64,000 nt of DNA from positions 29,042-93,041 of the forward strand of contig PNAG01000011.1 in NCBI GenBank assembly GCA_003169845.1, in the 5' to 3' direction. Shown in pieces: positions 1 to 9,466 of this stretch. The notes under the pieces were generated by a model. It ran no database searches, was not told the DNA's origin, and saw only the letters and a program-made list of their open reading frames with translations. Both the position numbers and the translations under genes were made by a program. Positions within the stretch are counted from its first letter, which is position 1; each line of letters opens with the position of its first letter. This stretch comes from Candidatus Dormiibacterota bacterium (GTDB lineage Bacteria > Chloroflexota > Dormibacteria > Dormibacterales > Dormibacteraceae).

Positions 1-111
1 GCAACCGTGCGCTGGCGCTTCGACTGGGGCGATGGCCACATTCGCGGGATCGACCTTTTCAAGGTGCGAGACGGCAAGGTTGCCGAAAAGCTCTCGTACG
101 TCAAAGGCTGA
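1..111 (+). CDS. C-terminal fragment of SnoaL/NTF2-like protein (truncated by window start)
   Basis: Frame 1 reads ATVRWRFDWGDGHIRGIDLFKVRDGKVAEKLSYVKG*; 'DLFKVRDGKVAEKLSYVKG' is typical of SnoaL-like C-termini. Confidence 0.6.
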   Translation, partial: ATVRWRFDWGDGHIRGIDLFKVRDGKVAEKLSYVKG

Positions 112-149
112 GCCGTTACCTTCTGATCCGCTGAAGCGTCATCTCTGAT

Positions 150-1385
150 ATGCCCGGGCGGTGGCGGCATCTGACTGTTTCGACCGCGATGGTCCCGCTA
201 TTCCTGGCGGCGTGTGGCGAGGCTCCGCCAGACCCGGTAGTGCAACACGTGTCGATGAACCTGACCGACGCGTCGGCCGGGTTCGGCCTCGAACTGGTGG
301 ATCGACTGCTGGCCGCGCCCGACGCCGGCAACGTGTTCATCTCGCCGCTGAGCGCAACGCTCGCGCTGAGCATGGCGGCTTCCGCTGCCCGCGATGACAC
401 CCAGACCGCCTTCCTCAAGACCCTGGGACTCGACCCGACCGTCGATCCGAGCACCCAGGCCCGCCAGACCATCGACCGTCTGCTGCAAAGCGACGCCAAC
501 GCCCAGCTCGAGCTTGCGCAGGCCGTTTGGGCTAAAAAGGGCCTGCCGCTGACCCCTGAATACGTCGCAAAGCTGCGCAGCGACTACCGCGCCCAGATCG
601 CGAACCTCGACTTCACCTCGCCCGATGCGCCGAATGTGGTCAACCGCTGGGTCGACAACGCGACCCATCACAAGATTCCGCAGCTGGTGGACTCGTTCGA
701 TCCGGCCACCGTCGCCTACCTCGTCAACGCAACTTACTTCCACGCGCTTTGGGCGACCGAGTTCCAGACCTCTTCCGAGCCTGTCGATTTCCACACCTTC
801 TCGGGCGCGACCGTGAGCGTGCCGATGATGAAGCGAGATGAAAGCGTCACCGAGCTGTGGACGCCCGACTACATTGGGGAGGTTCTTCCCTACAAGGGCG
901 GGCGGTTCAGCATGGTGCTGCTGCTGCCCCCGAAAGTGCTGTCGCCAGGTGGCTTCACAAGCCTCCTGACCAAGACCAATTGGGACCAGGCTCTTGGCTA
1001 CCTTCATAACAGCGTGGGGCCCTCCCTGGGCGGGTCTTGCAAGCCGTGGGCAAGCGGGCCCGACGTTCACGTTGACTGCGATGGGTCGCTGGTGATGCCG
1101 AAGTTCAAGCTCGACTACAGTGCCAACCTCCTTCCATCCCTCGTGGCCATGGGCATGCCCGTCGGCGATCTTTCCGACATTTGCTCGGGCTGCTTCATCT
1201 CGAGCGTCGCGCAGAAGACGCATCTCGAGGTGGACGAGAAAGGGACGACGGCCGCCGCGGCCACTGGCGGCTCCGTCGCGACGGCGCTGCGAATCCCCAC
1301 CATCGTCGACCATCCATTCGCCCTCGCCTTGATCGACAACGCGACCGACGCCCCGCTCTTCCTCGGAGCGATCGGGCAGCTCTGA
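150..1385 (+). CDS. Serpin-family serine protease inhibitor, predicted lipoprotein
   Basis: Lipobox-like LFLAAC; 'NVFISPLSATLALSMAASAARDDT'; hinge 'EVDEKGTTAAAATG'; serpin C-terminal signature 'DHPFALALIDNATDAPLFLGAIG'. Confidence 0.93.
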   Translation: MPGRWRHLTVSTAMVPLFLAACGEAPPDPVVQHVSMNLTDASAGFGLELVDRLLAAPDAGNVFISPLSATLALSMAASAARDDTQTAFLKTLGLDPTVDPSTQARQTIDRLLQSDANAQLELAQAVWAKKGLPLTPEYVAKLRSDYRAQIANLDFTSPDAPNVVNRWVDNATHHKIPQLVDSFDPATVAYLVNATYFHALWATEFQTSSEPVDFHTFSGATVSVPMMKRDESVTELWTPDYIGEVLPYKGGRFSMVLLLPPKVLSPGGFTSLLTKTNWDQALGYLHNSVGPSLGGSCKPWASGPDVHVDCDGSLVMPKFKLDYSANLLPSLVAMGMPVGDLSDICSGCFISSVAQKTHLEVDEKGTTAAAATGGSVATALRIPTIVDHPFALALIDNATDAPLFLGAIGQL

Positions 1386-1439
1386 GGTAGATCCCCTAAG
1401 AACAGATGGCAGGAACCCCCGGGCGCCGGTTCTAGACTT

Positions 1440-2408
1440 TTGCGAGTGTCCGCATCCCAGGAACAGGCCCTCGAACCTCAGCGCGCCGCTGAGCTCCTCG
1501 GCCGGATCGAAGAGAACGTCCATCGGGTCATCGTGGGCAAGAAGCGCGTGGTCCGGCTGGCCATCACCGGGCTCATCGCCGGTGGACACGTCCTGCTGCA
1601 GGACCTGCCGGGCACGGGCAAGACGATGCTTGCGCGCGCGCTCGCGACCTCGGTGGGTGGGACCTTCCGGCGCATCCAGTGCACCCCCGACCTGCTTCCC
1701 TCAGACATCACGGGCTCCAGCATCTTCAACCAGAAGGAGCTCAGCTTCGAGTTCATACCCGGGCCGATCTTCGCCAACGTCGTGCTAGCGGACGAGGTCA
1801 ATCGCGCGACTCCGCGCAGCCAGTCCGCTTTGCTCGAGGCCATGGGCGAGAGCCAGGTCACCGTGGAGGGAACGACAAGGACTCTCGAGCGTCCTTTCTT
1901 CGTCATCGCCACGCAGAACCCGACCGAGTTTCACGGCACGTATCCGTTGCCGGAATCGCAGCTCGACCGCTTCATCCTGTCGGCCGAGATGGGGGCGCCC
2001 ACCGATGCCGAGGCGATGGAGGTGCTCGCTCGGCGCGAGCACGGCGACCCGATCGGCGAGCTCGCCGGCGTGGTCGACCTGGGTGAGGTGCGCGAGCTGC
2101 AGGACGCGTGCCTGCGCGTCGTGGCGGCGCCGGCGATCCGGACCTACATCGTCTCGCTGCTCCAGGGCATCCGCGCCCGGCCCGACGTCCTGCTGCCGGC
2201 CAGCATGCGATCGGGCGTTTACCTGCAGCGCGCCGCGCAGGCGTGGGCGCTGTTCGAAGGCCGGGACTTCGTCCTTCCCGACGACGTGAAGCTGCTCGCC
2301 GTGCCGGTGCTGGCCCACCGCCTGAGCATGCGCGGCCGTGCCAGGGCGGACGAGATGATCCAGCAGCTGGTCGCCTCTCTTCCCTTGCCACCCCTGAGGC
2401 AGCACTGA
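1440..2408 (+). CDS. MoxR-family AAA+ ATPase
   Basis: Walker A 'LQDLPGTGKTMLARALA', 'LADEVNRATPRSQSALLEAMGESQVTVEG', 'FFVIATQNPTEFHGTYPLPESQLDRF'; TTG start. Confidence 0.95.
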   Translation: MRVSASQEQALEPQRAAELLGRIEENVHRVIVGKKRVVRLAITGLIAGGHVLLQDLPGTGKTMLARALATSVGGTFRRIQCTPDLLPSDITGSSIFNQKELSFEFIPGPIFANVVLADEVNRATPRSQSALLEAMGESQVTVEGTTRTLERPFFVIATQNPTEFHGTYPLPESQLDRFILSAEMGAPTDAEAMEVLARREHGDPIGELAGVVDLGEVRELQDACLRVVAAPAIRTYIVSLLQGIRARPDVLLPASMRSGVYLQRAAQAWALFEGRDFVLPDDVKLLAVPVLAHRLSMRGRARADEMIQQLVASLPLPPLRQH

Positions 2409-3568
2409 GGCCAACCCCCAGGCTTTTTGGCGCGCTCGCCCTTGCCGCAGTGGTCGAATACTACGGCACGACGTCTGAGGTCCCGTGGCTGTTCCTGCTC
2501 GCGAGCTGGATCGCCGCGCTCTGCCTGGCGTCGTTCGTCTACACCCTGTGGAACCGCGCCGGCCTCCGGCTGCACCTCAGCGTGCACGGCACCAGCGCCG
2601 CACCAGGCTCGCCGGTCGGGGACCTGCCCGAGTACCTGCTCCGCAACTCGCCGCTGCCTGAGCCGATCTTCGAGGGCGACGGCGTCGTGATGGAGGTTGG
2701 ACTCGACACCACCGGAGCCCCTCGAGGTCCGGCCCGCCTGATCGGCTTCATCGGTTCGGAGCAGATCAGCGCCGCCACCGGGCTGGTGCCCAGATCAGGC
2801 TGGAGGCATACGGTCGAGCTGCAGGGGCTGCGGCGCGGACCGGTCGGCGCCCGCGCGTGGATCCTCGAGTCGAGCGACCTCGCCGGCCTGTTCCGCAGCC
2901 GTCGCGCCAACCCCGACGCTGAGGTCGCGCTTGTGCTCCCCCGGTTTGCCTCGCTGGCTCGCCGGCCCCAGGCTCGGGACCTCGAGGCGAGCGTGGCGGC
3001 CCCGCGCGCCGGTTCCGGCACCGAGATGTTCGGGGTACGCGAGTACCGGCCGGGGGACTCTCTGCGCAGGATCCACTGGCGATCAAGCGCCCGGCATGGA
3101 GAGCTCATCGTGCGCGAGTACGAGCCGCCCGGCGTCCAGACGCTCGGCATCTTCTGCGACCCCGAACCGCCCGGCTCAGCAGTGGCGGACCAGGTCGCCC
3201 GCCTGGCTGCATCGGAAGCGTGGGACTGTATCCGCAATGGCGGCCGGGTCATGTTGTGGGGGCCGGGTCTCACGCCCAGCGAGCGCGGTGATGGCCGCTC
3301 GCTGTGGGCGGCTCTCGAGTGGCTGGCGCGCTACCCCACGCGGGCCGCCGCCGGCCAGGACGCGGATCCGCCAAGGGTCACCGAGGCGGTGGCCGTCACC
3401 GGCAGCGCTCAGCCAGAGGTCGTGGAAGCGCTCGAGATGGTCAGGCGTCGGGGAGGCATGGTGCGCGCCTGGGTGGTTGAGCCGGGCGCGCGCAGGGCGC
3501 CCCATTTATTCACGGATTTGGACCTGGATGGACCTGTGCAGCACGTCGGCACGGATTGGCCGTTGTGA
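2405..3568 (+). CDS. DUF58 domain-containing membrane protein
   Basis: Within ORF 2108..3568, whose first ~99 codons are out-of-frame MoxR coding; 'EMFGVREYRPGDSLRRIHWRSSARHGELIVREYE' DUF58 signature; exact start uncertain. Confidence 0.88.
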   Translation: MRPTPRLFGALALAAVVEYYGTTSEVPWLFLLASWIAALCLASFVYTLWNRAGLRLHLSVHGTSAAPGSPVGDLPEYLLRNSPLPEPIFEGDGVVMEVGLDTTGAPRGPARLIGFIGSEQISAATGLVPRSGWRHTVELQGLRRGPVGARAWILESSDLAGLFRSRRANPDAEVALVLPRFASLARRPQARDLEASVAAPRAGSGTEMFGVREYRPGDSLRRIHWRSSARHGELIVREYEPPGVQTLGIFCDPEPPGSAVADQVARLAASEAWDCIRNGGRVMLWGPGLTPSERGDGRSLWAALEWLARYPTRAAAGQDADPPRVTEAVAVTGSAQPEVVEALEMVRRRGGMVRAWVVEPGARRAPHLFTDLDLDGPVQHVGTDWPL

Positions 3569-5553
3569 GGCTCCGGCTGCCGGCCTCGCCGGTCGAGAAC
3601 TCACTCGAAGGCCGGGCGTTCGTCTTCTCGGGCTTTTGCGTCGCGGTGCTCGCGATCGTCCTCTACGGGCAGGACTACGTCGTGCCGGCGGCCGGCGTCG
3701 CGGCGACGGCCGTCGGCCATGTCGTCAGCTACAGGGGAAGATCGCGCAAACGCAGCGTGCTCGGCCAGGCGCTGCTGGCAACCCTGGTTTTTGCCGGCCT
3801 GGCCTACTTCGTCGCCGACTCGGTCCTCGCCCTTTTCGGAGGGGTGCTGCCCCAGGCGAACTTCGCGATCGCGCTCGTGGCGGTGACGAGCTTCGACCTC
3901 AAGACCCGTCGCAACTGCTACTCGAGTCTGTGGATCAGCCTCGCGATCCTCTACCTGGCGGCGGTTTACGCCTGGGACTATCCGTTCGGGATCCTGGTCG
4001 GGCTCTGGGCCGTCTGCCTCGCAGGTTTCTGGATGGCCTCGCACCTGCGCCGCATGCAAGCGCGGCTGAGCGCTCCCCCCGCGGCGCTGGCTGCGGTCGT
4101 GCTCGGCGCGCTCGGGGTCGGCCTCGCCGGGTTTGTGCTGATTCCGCAGCCGGCGTCGTTCGCGCCCACTCCGCTCGTGGTCTCCCTGCCCAACTTCGTG
4201 AGCTTCAAAGGCGAGCTGGAAAACCCGGCGCTGCCGCTGGTGCAGATCAGCGGCGATCCTTCGGGCGCGACGAGCAGCGTCGACCTTCACTTTCGAGGCC
4301 GTCTCGGCGACACCCCCGTGATGTACGTTCGCACCGGCGCGCCGGCCTACTGGCGCGGACTGGTTTTCGACACCTACCAGGGCGGCATCTGGACGGCGTC
4401 CACCCGCGGGTTCCGTGAGATGCAGTCCTTCATCCCGCCGCGCTTGTTTCCACCGGCGCCGCCCAACAACCTCGGCACCTTCGTGCAGGTCTTTCGCGTC
4501 TTGCGCCCGCTCCCGGGGGTGATCAACGCCGCCTATCCGATCGAGAGTCTGTATGCGCCGGTCACGTCGCTGCGCGAAGACTCCTATGGGACCTTCTTCA
4601 CGCCGGACCTGCTGCGGCCGGGTCAGACCTACAGCGTTGTTTCCTACCTGCCCAACCTGACGGCCAAGGAGCTCCAGAACGAGCCTGTCGCGAATGCTGC
4701 GCAGTTCATCAACCCCATCTACCTCGACGCGGGCGAGCTGTCGCAGCAGGCGCGCGGCCTCGCGCTCACGGCAGTGGGTGGACACACCACCACCGAGTTC
4801 GACGAGGTGATGGCGCTGACGAACTACATGCAGGCCAATTTCCGATATTCGCAGCAGCTTGGGCACGTCCCGGCGGGACGCGACCCGGTCGATTGGTTCC
4901 TGTTCGACGTGAAGATCGGCTACTGCGAGCAGTTCGCCACCGCAGAGACGCTGATGCTGCGCAGCCTTGGCATCCCCGCCCGGCTGGCCACCGGCTATTC
5001 CACCGGGACCTACGACCCTGTGCTCGACCAATCGGTCGTGCGCGAGCGCGACGCACACGCGTGGGTCGAGGTGTGGTTTCCCAGCCACGGTTGGGTGCCG
5101 GTAGACCCGTCGCCGGGCTTCTCGGCGCTGGCCGCGACGCAGTTTCCCTCGCACTGGGCCGCGGGCGGGATCGCCCGCCTGATTCCTCACCTCGAGCTCG
5201 GGGCGCCGCTCGGCGCGATCGGCTCGCTGGGCGTCGTGGCAGCGATCCCGCTGGCGGTCGCGATCGTGGTGCTGGTTGTCTTCGCCTGGGCGTGGATGCG
5301 CACGCGTCGATGGAAGCGTGGAGCGAAGGCGCCGCCGGGCGAGTCTGAGCTGCTGCGGCTCTACGAGCGCGTCCAGCGCAAGCTGCGGCGCCGCCGCGCG
5401 CCACCTGAGACCCCGCTGGAGTACCTGAGTGGCGCGAGCCCCGGACCGGTGCTGGGGGTGCTCGACGAGGTTACCCAGGCGGTGAATGAAGGCGCCTACG
5501 CGGGGCGCTGGGCTGACCCGGACGCGGTGCGCGAGCTTTCGAAACGGCTTTGA
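3556..5553 (+). CDS. TgpA-like transmembrane transglutaminase-like protease
   Basis: Multiple N-terminal TM segments; transglutaminase core 'GYCEQFATAETLMLRSLGIPARLATGYSTGTYD...DAHAWVEVWFPSHGWVPVDPSPG'. Confidence 0.93.
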   Translation: MAVVRLRLPASPVENSLEGRAFVFSGFCVAVLAIVLYGQDYVVPAAGVAATAVGHVVSYRGRSRKRSVLGQALLATLVFAGLAYFVADSVLALFGGVLPQANFAIALVAVTSFDLKTRRNCYSSLWISLAILYLAAVYAWDYPFGILVGLWAVCLAGFWMASHLRRMQARLSAPPAALAAVVLGALGVGLAGFVLIPQPASFAPTPLVVSLPNFVSFKGELENPALPLVQISGDPSGATSSVDLHFRGRLGDTPVMYVRTGAPAYWRGLVFDTYQGGIWTASTRGFREMQSFIPPRLFPPAPPNNLGTFVQVFRVLRPLPGVINAAYPIESLYAPVTSLREDSYGTFFTPDLLRPGQTYSVVSYLPNLTAKELQNEPVANAAQFINPIYLDAGELSQQARGLALTAVGGHTTTEFDEVMALTNYMQANFRYSQQLGHVPAGRDPVDWFLFDVKIGYCEQFATAETLMLRSLGIPARLATGYSTGTYDPVLDQSVVRERDAHAWVEVWFPSHGWVPVDPSPGFSALAATQFPSHWAAGGIARLIPHLELGAPLGAIGSLGVVAAIPLAVAIVVLVVFAWAWMRTRRWKRGAKAPPGESELLRLYERVQRKLRRRRAPPETPLEYLSGASPGPVLGVLDEVTQAVNEGAYAGRWADPDAVRELSKRL

Positions 5554-5636
5554 GCGCCGCTATGTGACGGCGGCCGGCAACGGTACCCAGGTACGTGACT
5601 CTCCCAGCAAACGGGGCCCCCCGACCATCCTTGTAT

Positions 5637-5652
5637 TGCAAGGCTCCTTGCA
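5637..5652. promoter_or_regulatory. Candidate PadR operator (inverted repeat TGCAAGG-CT-CCTTGCA)
   Basis: Perfect 7-bp arms with 2-bp spacer, 13 bp upstream of the PadR start codon. Confidence 0.5.
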
Positions 5653-5665
5653 TTACAGTGCCCGC

Positions 5666-6013
5666 ATGCCCATAGAGGGCCTGGCGACGCAACTGAGAAA
5701 AGGGGTCATTGAGTACTGCGTGCTGGCGATGCTGCGCAATACCCCCCGGTACGGCGGCGAGCTGATCCAGCTCATGCGAAGCCAGGACGGCCTGCTGACC
5801 AGCGAAGGCACGATCTACCCCCTGCTGAGCAGGATGCGCGCCGACGGATTGGTAGACACCGAGTGGCGCGAGACCCCCAGAGGGTCTCCGCGACGTTACT
5901 ACCGGCTGACTAAAGCAGGCCAGCAGGCGGTGTCGGACTTCCAGCGCGAGTGGGTACGTTTTCGGGCTACGGTCGATCACGTCTTCGTACACGAGGGCGG
6001 GCCGCAAGGATGA
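5666..6013 (+). CDS. PadR-family transcriptional regulator
   Basis: 'LATQLRKGVIEYCVLAMLRNTPRYGGELIQLMRSQDGLLTSEGTIYPLLSRMRADGLVDTEWRETPRGSPRRYYRLTKAGQQA'. Confidence 0.95.
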   Translation: MPIEGLATQLRKGVIEYCVLAMLRNTPRYGGELIQLMRSQDGLLTSEGTIYPLLSRMRADGLVDTEWRETPRGSPRRYYRLTKAGQQAVSDFQREWVRFRATVDHVFVHEGGPQG

Positions 6014-6636
6014 CGGCTTACCAGGCGGACCAATTGGTTAGCGAGTACCTGGGTCGACTTGACGAGCAGCTCGCTGATGTACCTCGGACTCGGCGCGACG
6101 AGATACTCGATGAGATCTCGCAGCACATCGCAGAGGAACGAGGGCTCCTCCACAACAAGTCAGAAGCCGACCTGCGCAACCTCCTCGACCGGCTTGGCGA
6201 TCCGGCCGAGCTCGCAGCCGCGGCTCGCGATGACGGCGACGAGAGTCATGAAGCTAAGGAAAGCAGGCGCATCGGCGCCATCGAGGTGCTCGCCCTCGTG
6301 CTGACGCCATTGGTCTGGCCGGCCGGGGTCATCCTGCTGTGGCTGTCGCCGGCCTGGAACCTGCGCGACAAGCTGATCGGTACTCTCGTGCCACCGGGCG
6401 GCTACCTGTTCATCCTGTTCTCGCCCGCGCTTTTGCTGATGGGCACTGGCGTTACCAACTCGTGCGGCGGAACGGTCGACTCTGGGGGAAATGTCGTCAA
6501 CTCGTGCACCGGCGTTTTGGCACTTCCGGTGTGGCAGCAGGACCTAATCAATGTGGGTCTTGTGGCGATCGTCGTGGTGTTGTTGGTGCTTCCAGTTTTG
6601 ACCGCGATCTATCTGGCACGGCGGCTCCGGAAATAG
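6010..6636 (+). CDS. HAAS-domain (DUF1700-like) membrane protein
   Basis: ATGA overlap with padR; 'YLGRLDEQLADVPRTRRDEILDEISQHIAEERG' HAAS-like N-terminus followed by TM segments. Confidence 0.8.
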   Translation: MTAYQADQLVSEYLGRLDEQLADVPRTRRDEILDEISQHIAEERGLLHNKSEADLRNLLDRLGDPAELAAAARDDGDESHEAKESRRIGAIEVLALVLTPLVWPAGVILLWLSPAWNLRDKLIGTLVPPGGYLFILFSPALLLMGTGVTNSCGGTVDSGGNVVNSCTGVLALPVWQQDLINVGLVAIVVVLLVLPVLTAIYLARRLRK

Positions 6637-6677
6637 AGTTCGCAGCAAGGGGCCTGACGTTGTGTACGGAGCCTGTG

Positions 6678-6708
6678 GCTGTATATCCAGTCGGGCGCAC
6701 GTCAAGAC
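6678..6708. repeat. 31-bp dispersed repeat copy 1
   Basis: gctgtatatccagtcgggcgcacgtcaagac; 30/31 identical to 9043..9073. Confidence 0.8.
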
Positions 6709-7032
6709 ATCGCCTTCCACCTCCAGCGGGTCCGAGTCCGGCTCCCGGCAATTCGTAACTGCCGCCCGAGGTGGTCGAAGGTCACGCCGCCTGATACGCG
6801 GCCACCGGGTTCGACGACCTGTGAACGGAGTGATGCCGAGCTCCCGGTGTCAACTGGGACGGCACCGTGTGTTCCGTCTCCGTAGAGGCGCCAGACATAC
6901 GGAGCGTATCAGCTCATCACCGTTGGAAAGCTCCCGGATGTCACAGCCGTCGTCAGCGTTTTCCTGCCGATCCTCCCAAATGGAGTGTCAGCCTGCCCGT
7001 GACGAATCCAATAACCAAGCCCCCGGCTGAGG

Positions 7033-7054
7033 CCGCGACCACTGTCGGTCGCGG
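7033..7054 (-). terminator. GC-rich stem-loop downstream of the 7062..8222 gene
   Basis: CCGCGACC-ACTGTC-GGTCGCGG perfect 8-bp stem, 6-nt loop; no strong U-tract. Confidence 0.55.
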
Positions 7055-7061
7055 TCTCACA

Positions 7062-8222
7062 CTACTTGCTGATCGTCACGGGAGCGCTCGACGGTGTCGT
7101 CATCGCGTTCCAGTAACCGAGCGCGAAGAAAAGCTTGTACAAGCCTGGGGCTTCATCCTGTGGAACCGTGAGTCGCATTTCGAACGTCAGGCTCGCCTTA
7201 GGCTGGATGGTGCCGGCCGGTGCGCAGTTGAGTTGGAACGCGGGCTTGATCCCGCGAGTCGGGCCGCCGTTAGGGTCAATGAGAACCAACTCTTCACCAT
7301 AGTTGGGACAGTTCGCGATCAGATCCATGGGCTGCAGCGTGCCGTTGGTCAGGGTCACCTGGTAAACGAGCACCCCGCCAGCTCGTACGCTCGATGGGAC
7401 CTTCAGCGCAATCGCGGGTAGCGGCAGAACCGGTGGCTCCTCGACCGGCGGAGGTGGGCCTTCGAAGGTACCGATGCCAAGTCCCGCACACAGATAAGCC
7501 CCTGGGTCATCCGGGAGGGTGGCAGAGAGAGCTGCGCCGCCGCCGTTGAGGGTGATCCTGGCGGTTGCAATCTGGACACTCGCGCTGCCACCACACGCTT
7601 CTGGCTGCGTGACCCAGTCGATGGTCAGGGCAGCCTGACCATTTTTCAAGTTGGCGTAGGGATCTGGCAAAGGTCCGGGCTGCACCAGGATCGGCCCGGT
7701 CGAGAGCGACCCTAAGAAAGGGGCTCGCGGCTGGAATGGCAACAGATGTCCGGAGCGATCGAAAAGCGCCACCGCGGGAGTGCCCTGCAGAAAGCAGTCG
7801 GTCGTGCCGCGGCCCGAGAAACCGAAGCTTCTGAACACGTGGCCGCCAGCGCCATTGCTTCCCAGGACATCGATTTGAAGCTGGGCCGACGTGCAGGGCT
7901 TGGTCCCGGCTGGGAGCGGACTCGGGGTAGATGATGGAACAACAGGCGCCTGGAGCTGAGCCGGCAGCGGCAGCCATGGGATCACACCAGTCGGCTTGTT
8001 GCCCGGTACGGTCCGCTGGTTCTCGCGCGCGACGAGCAGGGTCGCCACGATGGCAGCCGCCAGGAGGACCGCGACTAAACCTGCCGCGGCCTGCCAGCGT
8101 CTGGCTGGTCTCCGCGCCACCTGGCTGACGCTGGCGAGGACACGCTGCCGTGCCCCTGGCGGCGGGGCGCCAATCTCGCGTTCGAAAAGCTGTCGCAGGT
8201 CGTCACCTAGTGGTCGATTCAT
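7062..8222 (-). CDS. Membrane-anchored sigma-factor partner (putative anti-sigma) with DUF4232-like extracytoplasmic region
   Basis: 4-nt overlap with the upstream ECF sigma gene; single TM 'AAAGLVAVLLAAAIVATLLVA'; DUF4232-like 'SGRGTTDCFLQGTPAVALFDRSG'. Confidence 0.7.
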   Translation of the reverse strand: MNRPLGDDLRQLFEREIGAPPPGARQRVLASVSQVARRPARRWQAAAGLVAVLLAAAIVATLLVARENQRTVPGNKPTGVIPWLPLPAQLQAPVVPSSTPSPLPAGTKPCTSAQLQIDVLGSNGAGGHVFRSFGFSGRGTTDCFLQGTPAVALFDRSGHLLPFQPRAPFLGSLSTGPILVQPGPLPDPYANLKNGQAALTIDWVTQPEACGGSASVQIATARITLNGGGAALSATLPDDPGAYLCAGLGIGTFEGPPPPVEEPPVLPLPAIALKVPSSVRAGGVLVYQVTLTNGTLQPMDLIANCPNYGEELVLIDPNGGPTRGIKPAFQLNCAPAGTIQPKASLTFEMRLTVPQDEAPGLYKLFFALGYWNAMTTPSSAPVTISK

Positions 8223-8749
8223 AAGGCGGTCTCCAACTCCAATTCCGGGCGCAGTGCCCTCAGGGTTCGGTACAGCCGAGTCTTCGCCGCCGCGCCTGAC
8301 AGGCCAAGGACACGGCCGGCCTCCTCATGCGACAGGTCTAGGTAGAAATGGAGGAACAGCAGCAGCCGAGCTGATCTGTCGAGAGCTGCTACCGCCCGCT
8401 CGAGGTCGGCCCGTCCAGCGGCCACGTCGGCCACGTCCGCCTGCGTCGCGATTCTTGGTTCGGCCACACGGAGCGTCCTGAACCACCGACCACGGCGTCG
8501 CGAACGGCACTCGTTAGCGACGACCGTAAGGAACCATGGGCGGAACCGAGACGTTCCCTCGCGCAGCTTCTTCGTTGCCCGCCATGATTTGAGCGCGGCT
8601 TCCTGAACAGCGTCCTCCGCCTCCTGCCAATCGCCCAACATCACAAAGGCCAGCTTGCAGGCCGGTTCGACGTAGGGGCCCAACAAGCTCTGGAAGGCTC
8701 CGTTGTCGCCCTCCCGCGCCAGCGAGATCAGCCGCTGTTCGTCATCCAA
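8219..8749 (-). CDS. ECF RNA polymerase sigma factor
   Basis: Sigma2 'EDAVQEAALKSWRATKKLREGTSRFRPWFLTVVANECRSRRR' and sigma4 'HEEAGRVLGLSGAAAKTRLYRTLRALR'. Confidence 0.93.
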   Translation of the reverse strand: MDDEQRLISLAREGDNGAFQSLLGPYVEPACKLAFVMLGDWQEAEDAVQEAALKSWRATKKLREGTSRFRPWFLTVVANECRSRRRGRWFRTLRVAEPRIATQADVADVAAGRADLERAVAALDRSARLLLFLHFYLDLSHEEAGRVLGLSGAAAKTRLYRTLRALRPELELETAL

Positions 8750-9034
8750 CGCTTGTACAACGCCATGAACCAGCGATTGGTGCCATCACCTTGACCCATG
8801 GAAAACGGGTGAGAGTTCTTTGCCGTCGATTGAGGGCTCCGAATCGCTCCCCAGACAGAACTGGGGCCGCCTGTAGCGGAATAATGCGAACCGTGGAGCA
8901 AGGGGTGCCGGTTTCACGACGTTGGGTTGATTGGGTGTGCCTCTGGCAGACCTCCGAGTTCAAGTTGATGCACTTATAGCCAATACGGGGCTCTTAGCCC
9001 GCCGCACCGGTCTGGGCGGTGAGGCCGTCCGAGT

Positions 9035-9400
9035 TCAATCGTGCTGTATATCCAGTCGGGGGCACGTCAAGACGTACCCGGACACTGTCTGCCGATCGTC
9101 ACCTCTGTTTGGACCCCAGGTCCGGATGGGATCGCCGCCTACCGCCGCCTGGGTTCCGTCCGGAGACAGGGCATTCAGATCGTCCGGGTTGGGTATGGCT
9201 GCAGGGGCGTCAAATTCACTGCCGTCCCAGTGTTGAAACACGGGGCCCAAGGGACTCTCGTAGCAAAACACTCCGGCGGGCTCAATCGGCCCCTCTGGTC
9301 TGAGGCTGTTGGCGCAAAGCGTGGCGAGCCGCGTGCCCGTCGCGGGATCGACCACGTGATACTCGTCACTAAAAGCAGCGCAAGCAGGCAGCGTCGTCAG
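9035..9400 (-). pseudogene. Candidate truncated fragment of a secreted/propeller-like protein
   Basis: Minus-strand reading LTTLPACAAFSDEYHVVDPATGTRLATLCANSLRPEGPIEPAGVFCYESPLGPVFQHWDGSEFDAPAAIPNPDDLNALSPDG looks protein-like but has an in-frame stop just upstream and no start context. Confidence 0.4.
9043..9073. repeat. 31-bp dispersed repeat copy 2
   Basis: gctgtatatccagtcgggggcacgtcaagac; 1 mismatch to 6678..6708. Confidence 0.8.
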
Positions 9401-9466
9401 TTAAGTGAACGGTATGCGCCTTTTGCCGTTACGGCACCCGTTATCCTGACCCGCCGTGGCCAAGCC

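Noticed and set aside
198-1589. 463-aa minus-strand ORF opposite the serpin gene
   Set aside because: Sense strand encodes a clear serpin; antisense is Arg/Gly-rich with no domain.
9041-9466. Full ORF start of the M3 peptidase at 9041
   Set aside because: The first ~142 codons lack peptidase character and overlap a dispersed repeat and a probable antisense coding remnant; TTG 9467 is a better start.
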